Assembly: GCA_963797835.1 (NCBI GenBank)
Contig: CAWCRN010000030.1
Coordinates: 186,001-250,000 of the forward strand
Reading direction: 5' to 3'
DNA length: 64,000 bases
Origin: JBDTSW01 sp963797835
GTDB taxonomy: Bacteria; Actinomycetota; Thermoleophilia; Solirubrobacterales; 70-9
Positions within the stretch are counted from its first letter, which is position 1; each line of letters begins with the position of its first letter. A program made the translations under genes and the position numbers. The notes below the pieces were generated by a model that worked only from the letters and a program-made list of their open reading frames with translations, searched no databases and was not told where the DNA came from. This document shows, piece by piece, positions 46,298 through 54,050 of the stretch.

Positions 46298-46942
46298 ATG
46301 GCTGAGACGGTTCGAATCGAGGAGGCCCCGGCCGACGAGGAGGAGCGCTCGGAGCGCGACCTCGAACTGACCGAGGAGGAGCGACGGCGCCGGGCGGAGG
46401 CGCTGGCGCAGGTCCGGACGTTCGGCGACCCCGTCCTGAAGGCCCGTGGCTCTGATGTCACCGAGTTCGGCCCGGAGCTCGAACAGGAGGCCGAGCGGAT
46501 GGTCGCGATCATGCGCGACGCGATCGGCGTGGGCCTCGCGGCAACGCAGCTCGGCGTGATGCGGCGGCTGCTCGTCTTCCAGGCAGGGGCGGACGCGACC
46601 CCGACGGCCGTGGTCAACCCCGAGGTCGAGTGGCTCTCCGACGAGACGGTGACGACGGAAGAGGGATGCCTCAGCCTCCCTGGAATCTCCGTCGATGTCG
46701 AGCGGCCCCTCTTCACCAGGGTGCGGGGGCTCGACGTCCACGGCGAGCCGCTGAGCCTGGAGGCCGCCGGGCTCGAGGCACGGGTGCTCCAGCACGAGGT
46801 CGATCACCTGAACGGCGTGCTCATCATCGACCGCACCGTGCGCGAGCAGCGCAAGGGAGCGCTGCGAGCGCTGCGCGAGGGCGGCTCGTATGCGCCGCCC
46901 ACCCCCGAGGACGAGCTCGACCCCCCCGACGACGAGGGCTGA
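46298..46942 (+). CDS. def: peptide deformylase with N-terminal acidic extension
   Basis: Removes formyl groups from nascent proteins. 214 residues from ATG 46298. Metal-site motifs: GVGLAATQLG, EGCLSLPG and QHEVDHLNGVLIIDR. About 35 residues precede the usual start (AQVRTFGDPVLK), rich in Glu and Arg (EEERSERDLELTEEERRRR), and the last 30 residues are acidic/Pro-rich; both extensions are unusual in length. Followed four bases later by fmt, its functional counterpart. Confidence 0.95.
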   Translation: MAETVRIEEAPADEEERSERDLELTEEERRRRAEALAQVRTFGDPVLKARGSDVTEFGPELEQEAERMVAIMRDAIGVGLAATQLGVMRRLLVFQAGADATPTAVVNPEVEWLSDETVTTEEGCLSLPGISVDVERPLFTRVRGLDVHGEPLSLEAAGLEARVLQHEVDHLNGVLIIDRTVREQRKGALRALREGGSYAPPTPEDELDPPDDEG

Positions 46943-46946
46943 GCCG

Positions 46947-47864
46947 GTGCCACAGCGCACCGTCTTCCTGGGCACCTCGGGGTTTGCCGCCACTGTGCTG
47001 CGCGCGCTGGCTGCGACGCCGCACCGTCCCGCGCTCGTGGTCACGCCGCCGGACCGCCGGCAGGGCAGGGGCCGGAGGATGCACTCGCCACCGGCCGCGG
47101 ACGCAGCCCGCGAGCTGGACATCGAGGTGCTCCAGGCCGAGGACGTCAACCGGCCCGAGGCGGTCGAGCGGATCAACGCGACGGCCCCCGACGTGGGGGT
47201 GGTCGCCGCCTTCGGGCAGATCATCCGCGAGCCGCTGCTTCATGAGCCCGAGATGCTGAACGTGCACCCGTCGTTGCTGCCGCGGTGGCGCGGCGCCGCG
47301 CCGATCGAGCGCGCGCTGATGGCGGGCGACGAGGAGACGGGGGTCACGATCATGCGCCTGACCGAGGGCCTCGACTCGGGGCCCGTAGCGGTGCAGGCGC
47401 CGATGGCCGTCGAGCCCGCGGACGACCACGGCTCGCTCGAGGGCCGCCTGGCGGCTCTCGGCGGCGAGCTGCTGGCGAGGGCGCTCGACCTGCGGGAGAC
47501 CGGCGAGCTCACGCTCACCGACCAGGACGACGAGCTCGCGACCTACGCCGAGAAGATCGCTCCCGAGGAGCGGCGGCTCGACCCGGCCCGCCGGGCCGGG
47601 GACCTCGAGCGCGTCGTTCGGGCGCTGAGCCCGCACATGTGCGCCTATGTACAGCTCGACGGCGACGCCCGCCTCGGGGTGCGCCAGGCGGCCGCCGTGC
47701 CGGGGGAGCTGGAGCCGGGACGCTTCGGGGCGGAGGGGGACCGGTTGCTTCTGGGGACCACGGACGGGGCGCTCGACCTCGCCCTGGTCCAGCCTCCGGG
47801 TGGGCGCCCGATGCCCGCCGACGCCTACCTGCGCGGCCATGGCCCGCCCGAGCGGGCCCTCTAG
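46947..47864 (+). CDS. fmt: methionyl-tRNA formyltransferase
   Basis: Formylates initiator Met-tRNA. 305 residues from GTG 46947. VFLGTSGFAATVLRAL, PPDRRQGRGRRM, AAFGQIIREPLL, NVHPSLLPRWRGAAPIERAL with the catalytic His and downstream Asp (MRLTEGLDSGPV). C-terminal OB-type domain continues to the end. Pairs with def upstream and rsmB downstream, the usual def-fmt-rsmB order. Confidence 0.95.
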   Translation: MPQRTVFLGTSGFAATVLRALAATPHRPALVVTPPDRRQGRGRRMHSPPAADAARELDIEVLQAEDVNRPEAVERINATAPDVGVVAAFGQIIREPLLHEPEMLNVHPSLLPRWRGAAPIERALMAGDEETGVTIMRLTEGLDSGPVAVQAPMAVEPADDHGSLEGRLAALGGELLARALDLRETGELTLTDQDDELATYAEKIAPEERRLDPARRAGDLERVVRALSPHMCAYVQLDGDARLGVRQAAAVPGELEPGRFGAEGDRLLLGTTDGALDLALVQPPGGRPMPADAYLRGHGPPERAL

Positions 47865-49248
47865 ACCGGCCTCGGGGGTGACCCCGTCGCGCCGCGCCGC
47901 CTTCGAGGTCCTGCGGCGCACGTTCGAGCACGACGCCTGGGCCGACCGCGCCTTCCGCTCCGCCGCCGAGCGCCACGGCCTCGACGGACGGGATCGAGCC
48001 TTCGCCCAGCGGCTTGCCTACGGCGCGGTCCAGCGCCGGGGTACGAGCGACCACCTCGCCGCGGCCCTCGCCGGCAGGCCGACCGACAGGCTGGACGCGC
48101 CCGTCCTGGCGGCTCTCCGCCTCGGCCTCTACGAGCTCCTGTTCTCCGGCGCGAGTGCCGATCACGCCGCGGTGGACGAGGCCGTGGAGCTCACGAAGGG
48201 AGGCGACGCCCAGGGGGCGCGCCGCCGCGGGGCGGCGAACCTCGTGAACGCGGTGCTGCGCCGGGCCGCACGCGAGCGCTCCACCCTCCTCGCCGGGCTG
48301 GACGACACCACGCCGGAGGGGGCCGCGATCGCACATTCCTACCCACCCTGGATCGCCGGGCGGCTCTGGGAGGAGCTGGGGGCCGAGGCGGCCCGGTCGC
48401 TGATGGCGGCGATGAACGAGCCCGCCGAGCGGGCGCTTCGGGTCAACACCCTGCGGGCCGGGCGCGATGAGCTTCTGATGAAGCTCTCCGAGGCGGGGGA
48501 GAGCCTGGCCCTGCCAGACGCAGCCGAGTCCCTGCTGGCGCCGCCCGAGGCGCTCGTCGTCCGCGGTCCGTGGGGGGAGGAGCTGCGCGCGCGGGTGGAG
48601 GGAGGTGACGTCGTCGCCCAGGCCCGTGCGTCGCAGGCCGTGGTCGGCGTACTCGACCCACAGCCGGGGGAGCGGGTCCTCGATCTGTGCGCCGGCCCCG
48701 GCGTCAAGTCGACTGCGATCGCGGCCCGGATCCGCAACGAAGGGGAGGTGCACGCCGTGGAGCTCGACCCCGGCAGGGCCTCGCAGATCGCCGAGCTGGC
48801 GCAGCGCGTGGACGCGAGGTCGGTTCGTCCCGAGGTCGCCGACGCGGCCGACGCCGACCTGGGGGAGGGCTACGATCGGGTTCTGGTGGATCCGCCCTGC
48901 ACCGACCTCGGGGCGCTGGCTTCGCGCCCGGACGCGCGCTGGCGCAAGACGGCCGACCAGGCCGCCCGTCTCGCGGCGCTCCAGGCCAGCGTCCTCGCGC
49001 GCGGCGCCCGCGCCCTGCGGCCCGGCGGCACCCTCGTCTACTCCACCTGCACCATCTCGGAGGCCGAGAACGAGGAGGTCGTAGCGCAGGTGCTCGCACG
49101 GGACCAGTCCCTGACCGCCGACGACCTCGGAGCCGAGCACCCGGGCCTGGCATCCCCGCACGACCCACGCTTCCTCCAGACCCGCCCGGATCGCGACGGC
49201 ACCGACGGGTTCTTCATCGCGCGCCTGCGAAGGGAAGGCGTTGGATGA
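47839..49248 (+). CDS. rsmB: 16S rRNA (cytosine-967-C5)-methyltransferase
   Basis: RNA m5C methyltransferase. 469 residues from ATG 47839 (GTG 47878 possible); overlaps fmt. NusB-like N-terminal domain (AAFEVLRRTFEHDAWADRAF, GAANLVNAVLRRA), then a SAM domain with LDLCAGPGVKSTAIA, DPPCTDLGALASRPDARWR (release cysteine) and GGTLVYSTCTIS (nucleophilic cysteine). ALRVNTLRAGRDEL is the family's pre-SAM motif. Confidence 0.95.
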   Translation: MARPSGPSRPASGVTPSRRAAFEVLRRTFEHDAWADRAFRSAAERHGLDGRDRAFAQRLAYGAVQRRGTSDHLAAALAGRPTDRLDAPVLAALRLGLYELLFSGASADHAAVDEAVELTKGGDAQGARRRGAANLVNAVLRRAARERSTLLAGLDDTTPEGAAIAHSYPPWIAGRLWEELGAEAARSLMAAMNEPAERALRVNTLRAGRDELLMKLSEAGESLALPDAAESLLAPPEALVVRGPWGEELRARVEGGDVVAQARASQAVVGVLDPQPGERVLDLCAGPGVKSTAIAARIRNEGEVHAVELDPGRASQIAELAQRVDARSVRPEVADAADADLGEGYDRVLVDPPCTDLGALASRPDARWRKTADQAARLAALQASVLARGARALRPGGTLVYSTCTISEAENEEVVAQVLARDQSLTADDLGAEHPGLASPHDPRFLQTRPDRDGTDGFFIARLRREGVG

Positions 49249-49277
49249 GGTGCTTTAGCGCCGAAAGCAGCATGTCA

Positions 49278-49292
49278 GGCGGCGAAGCCGCC
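49278..49292 (+). repeat. GAA-capped GC hairpin just upstream of the zinc-ribbon gene
   Basis: GGCGGC (49278-49283), GAA, GCCGCC (49287-49292). It ends two bases before the SD AGGAGG at 49295, so it could shape translation initiation of the small gene, or mark the 3' end of rsmB mRNA. Confidence 0.4.
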
Positions 49293-49306
49293 GCAGGAGG
49301 TTGGTA

Positions 49307-49540
49307 GTGACACAGCGATCGGAGCAGACCCTGCCCCGGCCGGGCTGCCCGGGCTGCGGCGAGCCGTGGCTGAGACCCACCCAGCTCCCGGGCCGCTACC
49401 GCTGCGTCTTCTGCCTTCGCCGCTACGAGCTGGTGTCACAGTGCCGCAACTGCGGCGAGCACCAGACGATCGTGCGGATGAGCGCCGACGAGGACCTCCT
49501 CTGCCAGCATTGCGGGGAGTCCATGCTGGTACCGGTGTAG
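49307..49540 (+). CDS. small protein with four CxxC pairs (double zinc ribbon)
   Basis: 77 residues from GTG 49307, six bases after a perfect AGGAGG. Cysteine pairs CPGC, CVFC, CRNC and CQHC are evenly spaced, which suits two rubredoxin-like zinc ribbons. The middle reads RYRCVFCLRRYELVSQCRNC and resembles zinc-ribbon domains in nucleic-acid or translation proteins. No named family recognised; position between rsmB and rpe suggests a housekeeping role. Confidence 0.75.
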   Translation: MTQRSEQTLPRPGCPGCGEPWLRPTQLPGRYRCVFCLRRYELVSQCRNCGEHQTIVRMSADEDLLCQHCGESMLVPV

Positions 49541-49552
49541 GAGAGGACCCGG

Positions 49553-50264
49553 ATGGAAGCGCTCAGAGCCGCCGACAGCCCCTCGCCGCGCGATCTGTTC
49601 GCCGGCCGCCGCGTGGCGCCGTCGATCCTGTCGGCGGACTTCTCGCGCCTGGGCGAGCAGGTCGCCGAGGTGATGGCTGCTGGGCGCCAGGGTGATCCAC
49701 GTGGACGTCATGGACGGCCACTTCGTCCCCCCGATCACGATGGGCCCCCTGGTCGCCTCCTCGATCGCCGACCAGGTGCACGATGCGGAAGGCGCGCTCG
49801 ACGTTCACCTGATGATCGAGCGGCCGGCCGCCCAGCTGGCCGAATTCGCGAAGGCGGGCGCGGACTGCATCACGATCCACCAGGAGACGGACCCGCACGC
49901 CCACCGGACGCTGGCGGCGATCCGCGAGGCCGGGTGCCTGGCCGGGCTCGCGCTCAACCCCGGGACGCCGGCGGAGGCGGTGACGGCGCTTCGCGATTCG
50001 GCCGACCTGCTCCTTTGCATGAGCGTCAACCCGGGGTGGGGAGGACAGGCCTTCATCGCCGGCACGCCCGCCAAGGTCGAGCGGATGCGGGGCCTCGTGT
50101 CCGATGAGGTGGCGATCGAGGTCGACGGCGGGATCGACGCGGACACGGTGAGCTCCGTCGCCGAGGCCGGGGCCGGCCTGTTCGTGGCCGGATCGGCGAT
50201 CTTCTCCCAGGACGACCCTGGCGCCGCCTACGAGGGGATCGCAGCAGCCGCCGCGGCCGACTGA
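49553..50264 (+). CDS. rpe: ribulose-phosphate 3-epimerase (frame break near 49687)
   Basis: Pentose-phosphate epimerase. RVAPSILSADFSRLGEQVAE, then after a +1 shift near 49687 (GGGCGCC for GGCGCC) VIHVDVMDGHFVPPITMGP, HLMIERPA, LALNPGTPAEAV, MSVNPGWGGQAFI and EVDGGIDADT; metal-binding His/Asp residues all present. About 236 residues, with a 15-20 residue extension before the family start. Confidence 0.94.
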
Positions 50265-50279
50265 GCTCGCGGCGCGAGC

Positions 50280-50313
50280 TACAATCGCCACAGGTTCTTG
50301 ACTGACTAGTCAA
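50280..50313 (+). promoter_or_regulatory. -10-like box and palindrome upstream of the riboflavin operon
   Basis: TACAAT at 50280-50285 resembles a -10 box (no good -35 seen). Downstream TTGACT (50298-50303) and AGTCAA (50308-50313) form a perfect inverted repeat around GACT, just before the ribD SD AGGAGG. A palindrome at the transcription start is typical of a repressor operator. The 63-bp gap is too short for an FMN riboswitch. Confidence 0.5.
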
Positions 50314-50327
50314 TCAGGAGGCGCAAG

Positions 50328-51449
50328 GTGCCACCGGGCCCCCAATCTGCCACCGATAGAGACGCTGCCCACCTCCGGCGCGCGATCGAGCTGGCGCAGG
50401 GTGGTCGCGGAGCGGTCGCGCCGAACCCGCTCGTCGGCGCGGTCCTCACCGGTCCGGACGGCGAGGTCATCGGCGAGGGCTTCCACGCCGAGGTGGGCGG
50501 CGTCCACGCCGAGGTGGCCGCCCTGGCGGACTGTCGCTCGCGCGGTAACGACACGGCCGGGGCAACGATGTACGTGACGCTCGAGCCGTGCGCGCATCAG
50601 GGGCGCCAGCCGCCCTGCACGGACGCGATCCTCGCCGCCGGGCTCGCGAGGGTGGTGATCGGCAGCGACGACCCCACAGAGAAAGCCAGCGGGCGCGGCC
50701 CCGGCATCCTGCGCGACGAGGGGGTCGAGGTCGCCTTCGCCGAGGGGTCTGAGGCGTCCGCCGCCCGCCTGCTCGATCAGGCCTTTCGCAAGCACGCGCG
50801 GACGGCGAAGCCGCTCGTGATCCACAAGGCCGCCGTCAGCCTCGACGGCATGACCGCCACGACCGACGGCGACTCGAGGTGGATCTCGGGTCCGGAGAGC
50901 AGGCGCCTCGTCCACCGCTGGCGCGGCGAGGCGGGCGCGGTCGCGGTCGGCATCGGCACCGCACTCGCGGACGACCCGCTTCTGACCGCTCGCGACGTGG
51001 ACGCGCCCCGCCAGCCGCTGCGGGTCGTCTTCGACTCGGCCGCGCGGCTGCCGCTCGACTCGCAGCTGGTCGCCACCGCAGGGGATGCGCCCGTACTGGT
51101 GGTGTGTGGTGAGGACGCTCCGGCCGAGCGACGCGAGGCGCTCGCGGGGCATGGGGTCGAGACCGTCGTCGGCGGGAGCATCGGCGAGGCGCTCGCCGAG
51201 GTCGGTCGCAGGGACGTCAACTCCCTGCTCCTCGAGGGTGGCGCCACGCTCGCCAGGGCGTTCCTCGCGGCCGGCGAGATCGACGAGCTGCGCCTGTTCG
51301 TGGCCCCGGTGCTGCTCGGAGGCTCGGGGCGGCCCCTGTACGCGGGGGAAGGGGTGCAGCGGATCGAGGAGGCGGTGCGCCCGCTGGCAACCGGCTCGGA
51401 GAGCTCGGGCGGCGACGTGCTGATCCGGGCACGGCTGCGGGATTGGTGA
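50328..51449 (+). CDS. ribD: bifunctional pyrimidine deaminase/reductase of riboflavin synthesis
   Basis: 373 residues from GTG 50328. Deaminase domain (1-150): RRAIELAQGGRGAVAPNPLV, zinc ligands in VHAEVAAL and TLEPCAHQGRQPPC. Reductase domain (160-373): HKAAVSLDGMTATTDGDSRW, GIGTALADDPLLTAR, LLLEGGATLARAFL, FVAPVLLGG. Carries out the second and third steps from GTP. First gene of ribD-ribE-ribBA-ribH. Confidence 0.95.
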   Translation: MPPGPQSATDRDAAHLRRAIELAQGGRGAVAPNPLVGAVLTGPDGEVIGEGFHAEVGGVHAEVAALADCRSRGNDTAGATMYVTLEPCAHQGRQPPCTDAILAAGLARVVIGSDDPTEKASGRGPGILRDEGVEVAFAEGSEASAARLLDQAFRKHARTAKPLVIHKAAVSLDGMTATTDGDSRWISGPESRRLVHRWRGEAGAVAVGIGTALADDPLLTARDVDAPRQPLRVVFDSAARLPLDSQLVATAGDAPVLVVCGEDAPAERREALAGHGVETVVGGSIGEALAEVGRRDVNSLLLEGGATLARAFLAAGEIDELRLFVAPVLLGGSGRPLYAGEGVQRIEEAVRPLATGSESSGGDVLIRARLRDW

Positions 51450-51452
51450 GGG

Positions 51453-52063
51453 ATGTTCACCGGGATAGTTCGCGAGCTAGGTGAGGTCGAGGCGATCGAC
51501 CGCAACGACGCCGGAGCGCGGCTGTCGCATCCGGGCCGGCTTCGCTCGCCGAGCTCGCGCTGGGCGACTCGGTGTCGGTCTCGGGGGCGTGCCTGACCGT
51601 CGCCGACCGGGACGGCGGAGGCTTCGCCGCAGACGTGATGAACCAAACCCTGTCGCTGACGACCCTGGGCGGCCTCGACCCCGGCGACGCGGTCAACCTC
51701 GAGCCTGCCCTGAGAGCCGGCGAGCCGCTCGGCGGCCACCTGGTCCAGGGGCACGTGGACGGCGTCGCCGATGTGGCGGTGGTGGAGCCGGACGGGCTGG
51801 CGCGCCGCGTTCGCCTCCGGCTGCCTGGCGAGCTGGGCCGGTACGTGGTCGAGCACGGTTCGATCGCGCTCGACGGCGTCAGCCTCACAGTCGCCAGGCT
51901 CGGGGGCGACGGCGTCGAGGTGTCGCTGATCCCCGAGACCCTCGAGCGAACGACACTGGGGCGCCTCGCTTCGGGGGGCCGTGTGAACGTCGAGGTGGAC
52001 CAGATCGCTCGCTACGTCGAGCGCCTCATGCCAAGCTTTGGAGCGAAGGGAACTGATGGCTGA
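51453..52063 (+). CDS. ribE: riboflavin synthase alpha subunit (frame disturbed near 51525-51545)
   Basis: Dismutates two lumazines to riboflavin. ATG 51453: MFTGIVRELGEVEAID is the canonical start. Frame 3 changes to frame 2 near 51525-51545, by one lost base or two gained ones. Then LALGDSVSVSGACLTV, GHLVQGHVDGVADV, and the second barrel YVVEHGSIALDGVSLTVARL. Two-fold internal repeat of about 95 residues is normal. About 202 residues; overlaps ribBA. Confidence 0.92.
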
Positions 52064-53372
52064 CCAGACCGAACAGACCGCCACCAAGTTCGCGGCCATA
52101 GAGGACGCGATCGAGGACATCCGTCAAGGAAGGATGGTCGTCGTCTGCGACGACGAGAACCGCGAGAACGAGGGCGACCTGACGATGGCCGCCCAGTTCG
52201 CCACGCCGGAGGCGATCAACTTCATGGCGAAGGAGGCCCGGGGCCTGATCTGCCTCGCGTTGCCTCCCGAGCGCTGCGACGAGCTGGGGCTGGACCTGAT
52301 GGCCGCGAAGAACGAGTCGCCCTTCCAGACCGCCTTCACGATCTCGGTCGAGGCCCGTGATGGCGTCACGACCGGCATCAGTGCCGCCGATCGCGCCCGC
52401 ACGATCCAGGTCGCGGTGGACCCGGGCTCCGGGCCCCACGACCTGGTGCAGCCCGGCCACGTCTTCCCGCTGAAGTCGAAGGAGGGCGGCGTGCTCGAGC
52501 GCGCCGGGCAGACCGAGGCGGCCGTGGACCTGGCGCGGCTCGCCGGCGTGATCCCCGCCGGCGTCATCTGCGAGGTCATGAACGAGGACGGCACCATGGC
52601 CCGTGTGCCGGACCTGGTCCCGTACTGCGAGCAGCACGACCTGAAGATGATCACGGTCGCCGACCTCATCGCCTATCGCCGCCGCCACGAGAAGCTGGTC
52701 GAGCGCGTCGTTTCGACCACCCTGCCCACCGCTTTCGGCGAGTTCATGGCGGTTGGCTACCGCTCGCTGGTGGACGACAAGCACCACGTCGCGATGGTCA
52801 AGGGCCGGGTGTCCGGCGAGCAGGACGTGCTCGTCCGGGTCCACTCCGAATGCCTTACGGGCGATGTCTTCCACTCGCTTCGCTGCGACTGCGGCGAGCA
52901 GTTGGCGGCGGCGCTCGCGATGATCGAGGAGGCCGGGCAGGGCGTCCTGCTCTACCTCTCGCAGGAGGGGCGCGGAATCGGCCTCCTCAACAAGCTGCGC
53001 GCGTACCGGCTCCAGGAGGACGGGCTCGACACCGTCGACGCCAACCTGAAGCTCGGCCTCCCTGCCGACCTGCGCGACTACGGCATCGGCGCCCAGATCC
53101 TGGTCGATCTCGGGCTCTCCAGCATCCGCATCCTCACGAACAACCCGAAGAAGATCCACGGGCTCGAGGGGTACGGCCTGTCGGTGGCGGAGCAGGTGCC
53201 GATCCACTCGGTTCCCAACCCGCACAACGAGGACTACCTGCGTGCGAAACGCGACCGTATGGGCCACATCCTCCATCACCAGGGGCTTCCGCTCGACGAG
53301 GAGCTGCTGCACGAGGAACACCGCCGCGACGTCGAGAAGCAGGCGCTGGGCGACCCAGACGCCGATGAGTGA
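52056..53372 (+). CDS. ribBA: bifunctional DHBP synthase / GTP cyclohydrolase II
   Basis: Supplies both precursors of riboflavin. 438 residues from ATG 52056 (SD GAAGGG). DHBP synthase (1-210): VVVCDDENRENEGDLTMAAQ, FMAKEARGLICLAL, ARDGVTTGISAADRA, HVFPLKSKEGGVLERAGQTE. GTP cyclohydrolase II (215-410): zinc ligands in SECLTGDVFHSLRCDCGEQL, YLSQEGRGIGLLNKLRAY, NNPKKIHGLEGYGL. All catalytic motifs intact. Overlaps ribE and ribH. Confidence 0.97.
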   Translation: MADQTEQTATKFAAIEDAIEDIRQGRMVVVCDDENRENEGDLTMAAQFATPEAINFMAKEARGLICLALPPERCDELGLDLMAAKNESPFQTAFTISVEARDGVTTGISAADRARTIQVAVDPGSGPHDLVQPGHVFPLKSKEGGVLERAGQTEAAVDLARLAGVIPAGVICEVMNEDGTMARVPDLVPYCEQHDLKMITVADLIAYRRRHEKLVERVVSTTLPTAFGEFMAVGYRSLVDDKHHVAMVKGRVSGEQDVLVRVHSECLTGDVFHSLRCDCGEQLAAALAMIEEAGQGVLLYLSQEGRGIGLLNKLRAYRLQEDGLDTVDANLKLGLPADLRDYGIGAQILVDLGLSSIRILTNNPKKIHGLEGYGLSVAEQVPIHSVPNPHNEDYLRAKRDRMGHILHHQGLPLDEELLHEEHRRDVEKQALGDPDADE

Positions 53373-53799
53373 CGACTACGCGATCGTTGTCGCGACGTTC
53401 TACGAGGATTTCGCGGCGCGGCTGGTCAACGCCGCGGTCGAGGCGTTCGAGGAGGAGGGCGTGAGCCCGGCCTCCGTGCAGACGTTCGAGGTGCCGGGCG
53501 CCTTCGAGCTGCCGATCGCCGCCAAGTGGGCCGCCGAGTCCGGGCGGTTTGCGGGGATCGCCTGCCTCGGGGTGGTGATCAGGGGCGAGACCACCCACTA
53601 CGACTACGTGTGCGGCGAGGCGGCCCGCGGCATCCAGGACGTCCAGCTCGCGACGGGCGTTCCGTGCGCGTTCGGCGTCATCACCGCCGAGAACCGCGAC
53701 CAGGTCGAGGCCCGTGCCGGCGGCGACAAGCGCGATCAGGGACGAAACGCGGCGATCGCCGTGATGCGAATGGCGGCCCTGAAGGCGTCGCTGGCCTGA
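53365..53799 (+). CDS. ribH: 6,7-dimethyl-8-ribityllumazine synthase
   Basis: Penultimate riboflavin step, forms icosahedral or pentameric assemblies. 144 residues from ATG 53365, overlapping ribBA. IVVATFYEDFAARLVNAAVE, TFEVPGAFELPIAAK, LGVVIRGETTHYDYVC (His88-type catalytic region), PCAFGVITAENRDQVEAR, and RNAAIAVMRM. Confidence 0.95.
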   Translation: MSDDYAIVVATFYEDFAARLVNAAVEAFEEEGVSPASVQTFEVPGAFELPIAAKWAAESGRFAGIACLGVVIRGETTHYDYVCGEAARGIQDVQLATGVPCAFGVITAENRDQVEARAGGDKRDQGRNAAIAVMRMAALKASLA

Positions 53800-53825
53800 T
53801 CCGGCCCGCTACCATCACCCGCCCC

Positions 53826-54017
53826 ATGGCCAAGGTCTGTTACTCGTGCGGGAAGGGCCCCGCCTTCGGCAACTCGCGCAGCCACTCGATGGTCGCCACC
53901 CGTCGGCGCTTCAACCCGAACCTGCAGAAGGTCCGGATCGACGAGGGCGGCCGCCCCCGCCGCGTCTACGTCTGCACCCGCTGCCTCAAGGCCAACCGGG
54001 TCGTCAAGCACGCATAG
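53826..54017 (+). CDS. rpmB: 50S ribosomal protein L28
   Basis: 63 residues. MAKVCYSCGKGPAFGNSRSH, RRRFNPNLQKVRI, VYVCTRCLKANRVVKH. The two CxxC pairs indicate the zinc-binding (C+) form. Placed before the DAK-type gene and recG, a conserved Gram-positive order. Confidence 0.96.
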   Translation: MAKVCYSCGKGPAFGNSRSHSMVATRRRFNPNLQKVRIDEGGRPRRVYVCTRCLKANRVVKHA

Positions 54018-54050
54018 CGGGCCGCAGCGGGCGATAATCGGCCTTCGCCC

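Noticed and set aside
46308..46325. tRNA T-arm-like GGTTCGAATCGA
   Set aside because: Lies inside the def coding sequence; no matching acceptor, D or anticodon arms around it.
50265..50327. FMN riboswitch before ribD
   Set aside because: The gap is 63 bp, far below the aptamer length, and lacks its conserved segments.
54010..54045. Third copy of the 37-nt palindrome after rpmB (GCATAGCGGGCC)
   Set aside because: Only the inner 12 bases match and no outer arms are present; likely chance.
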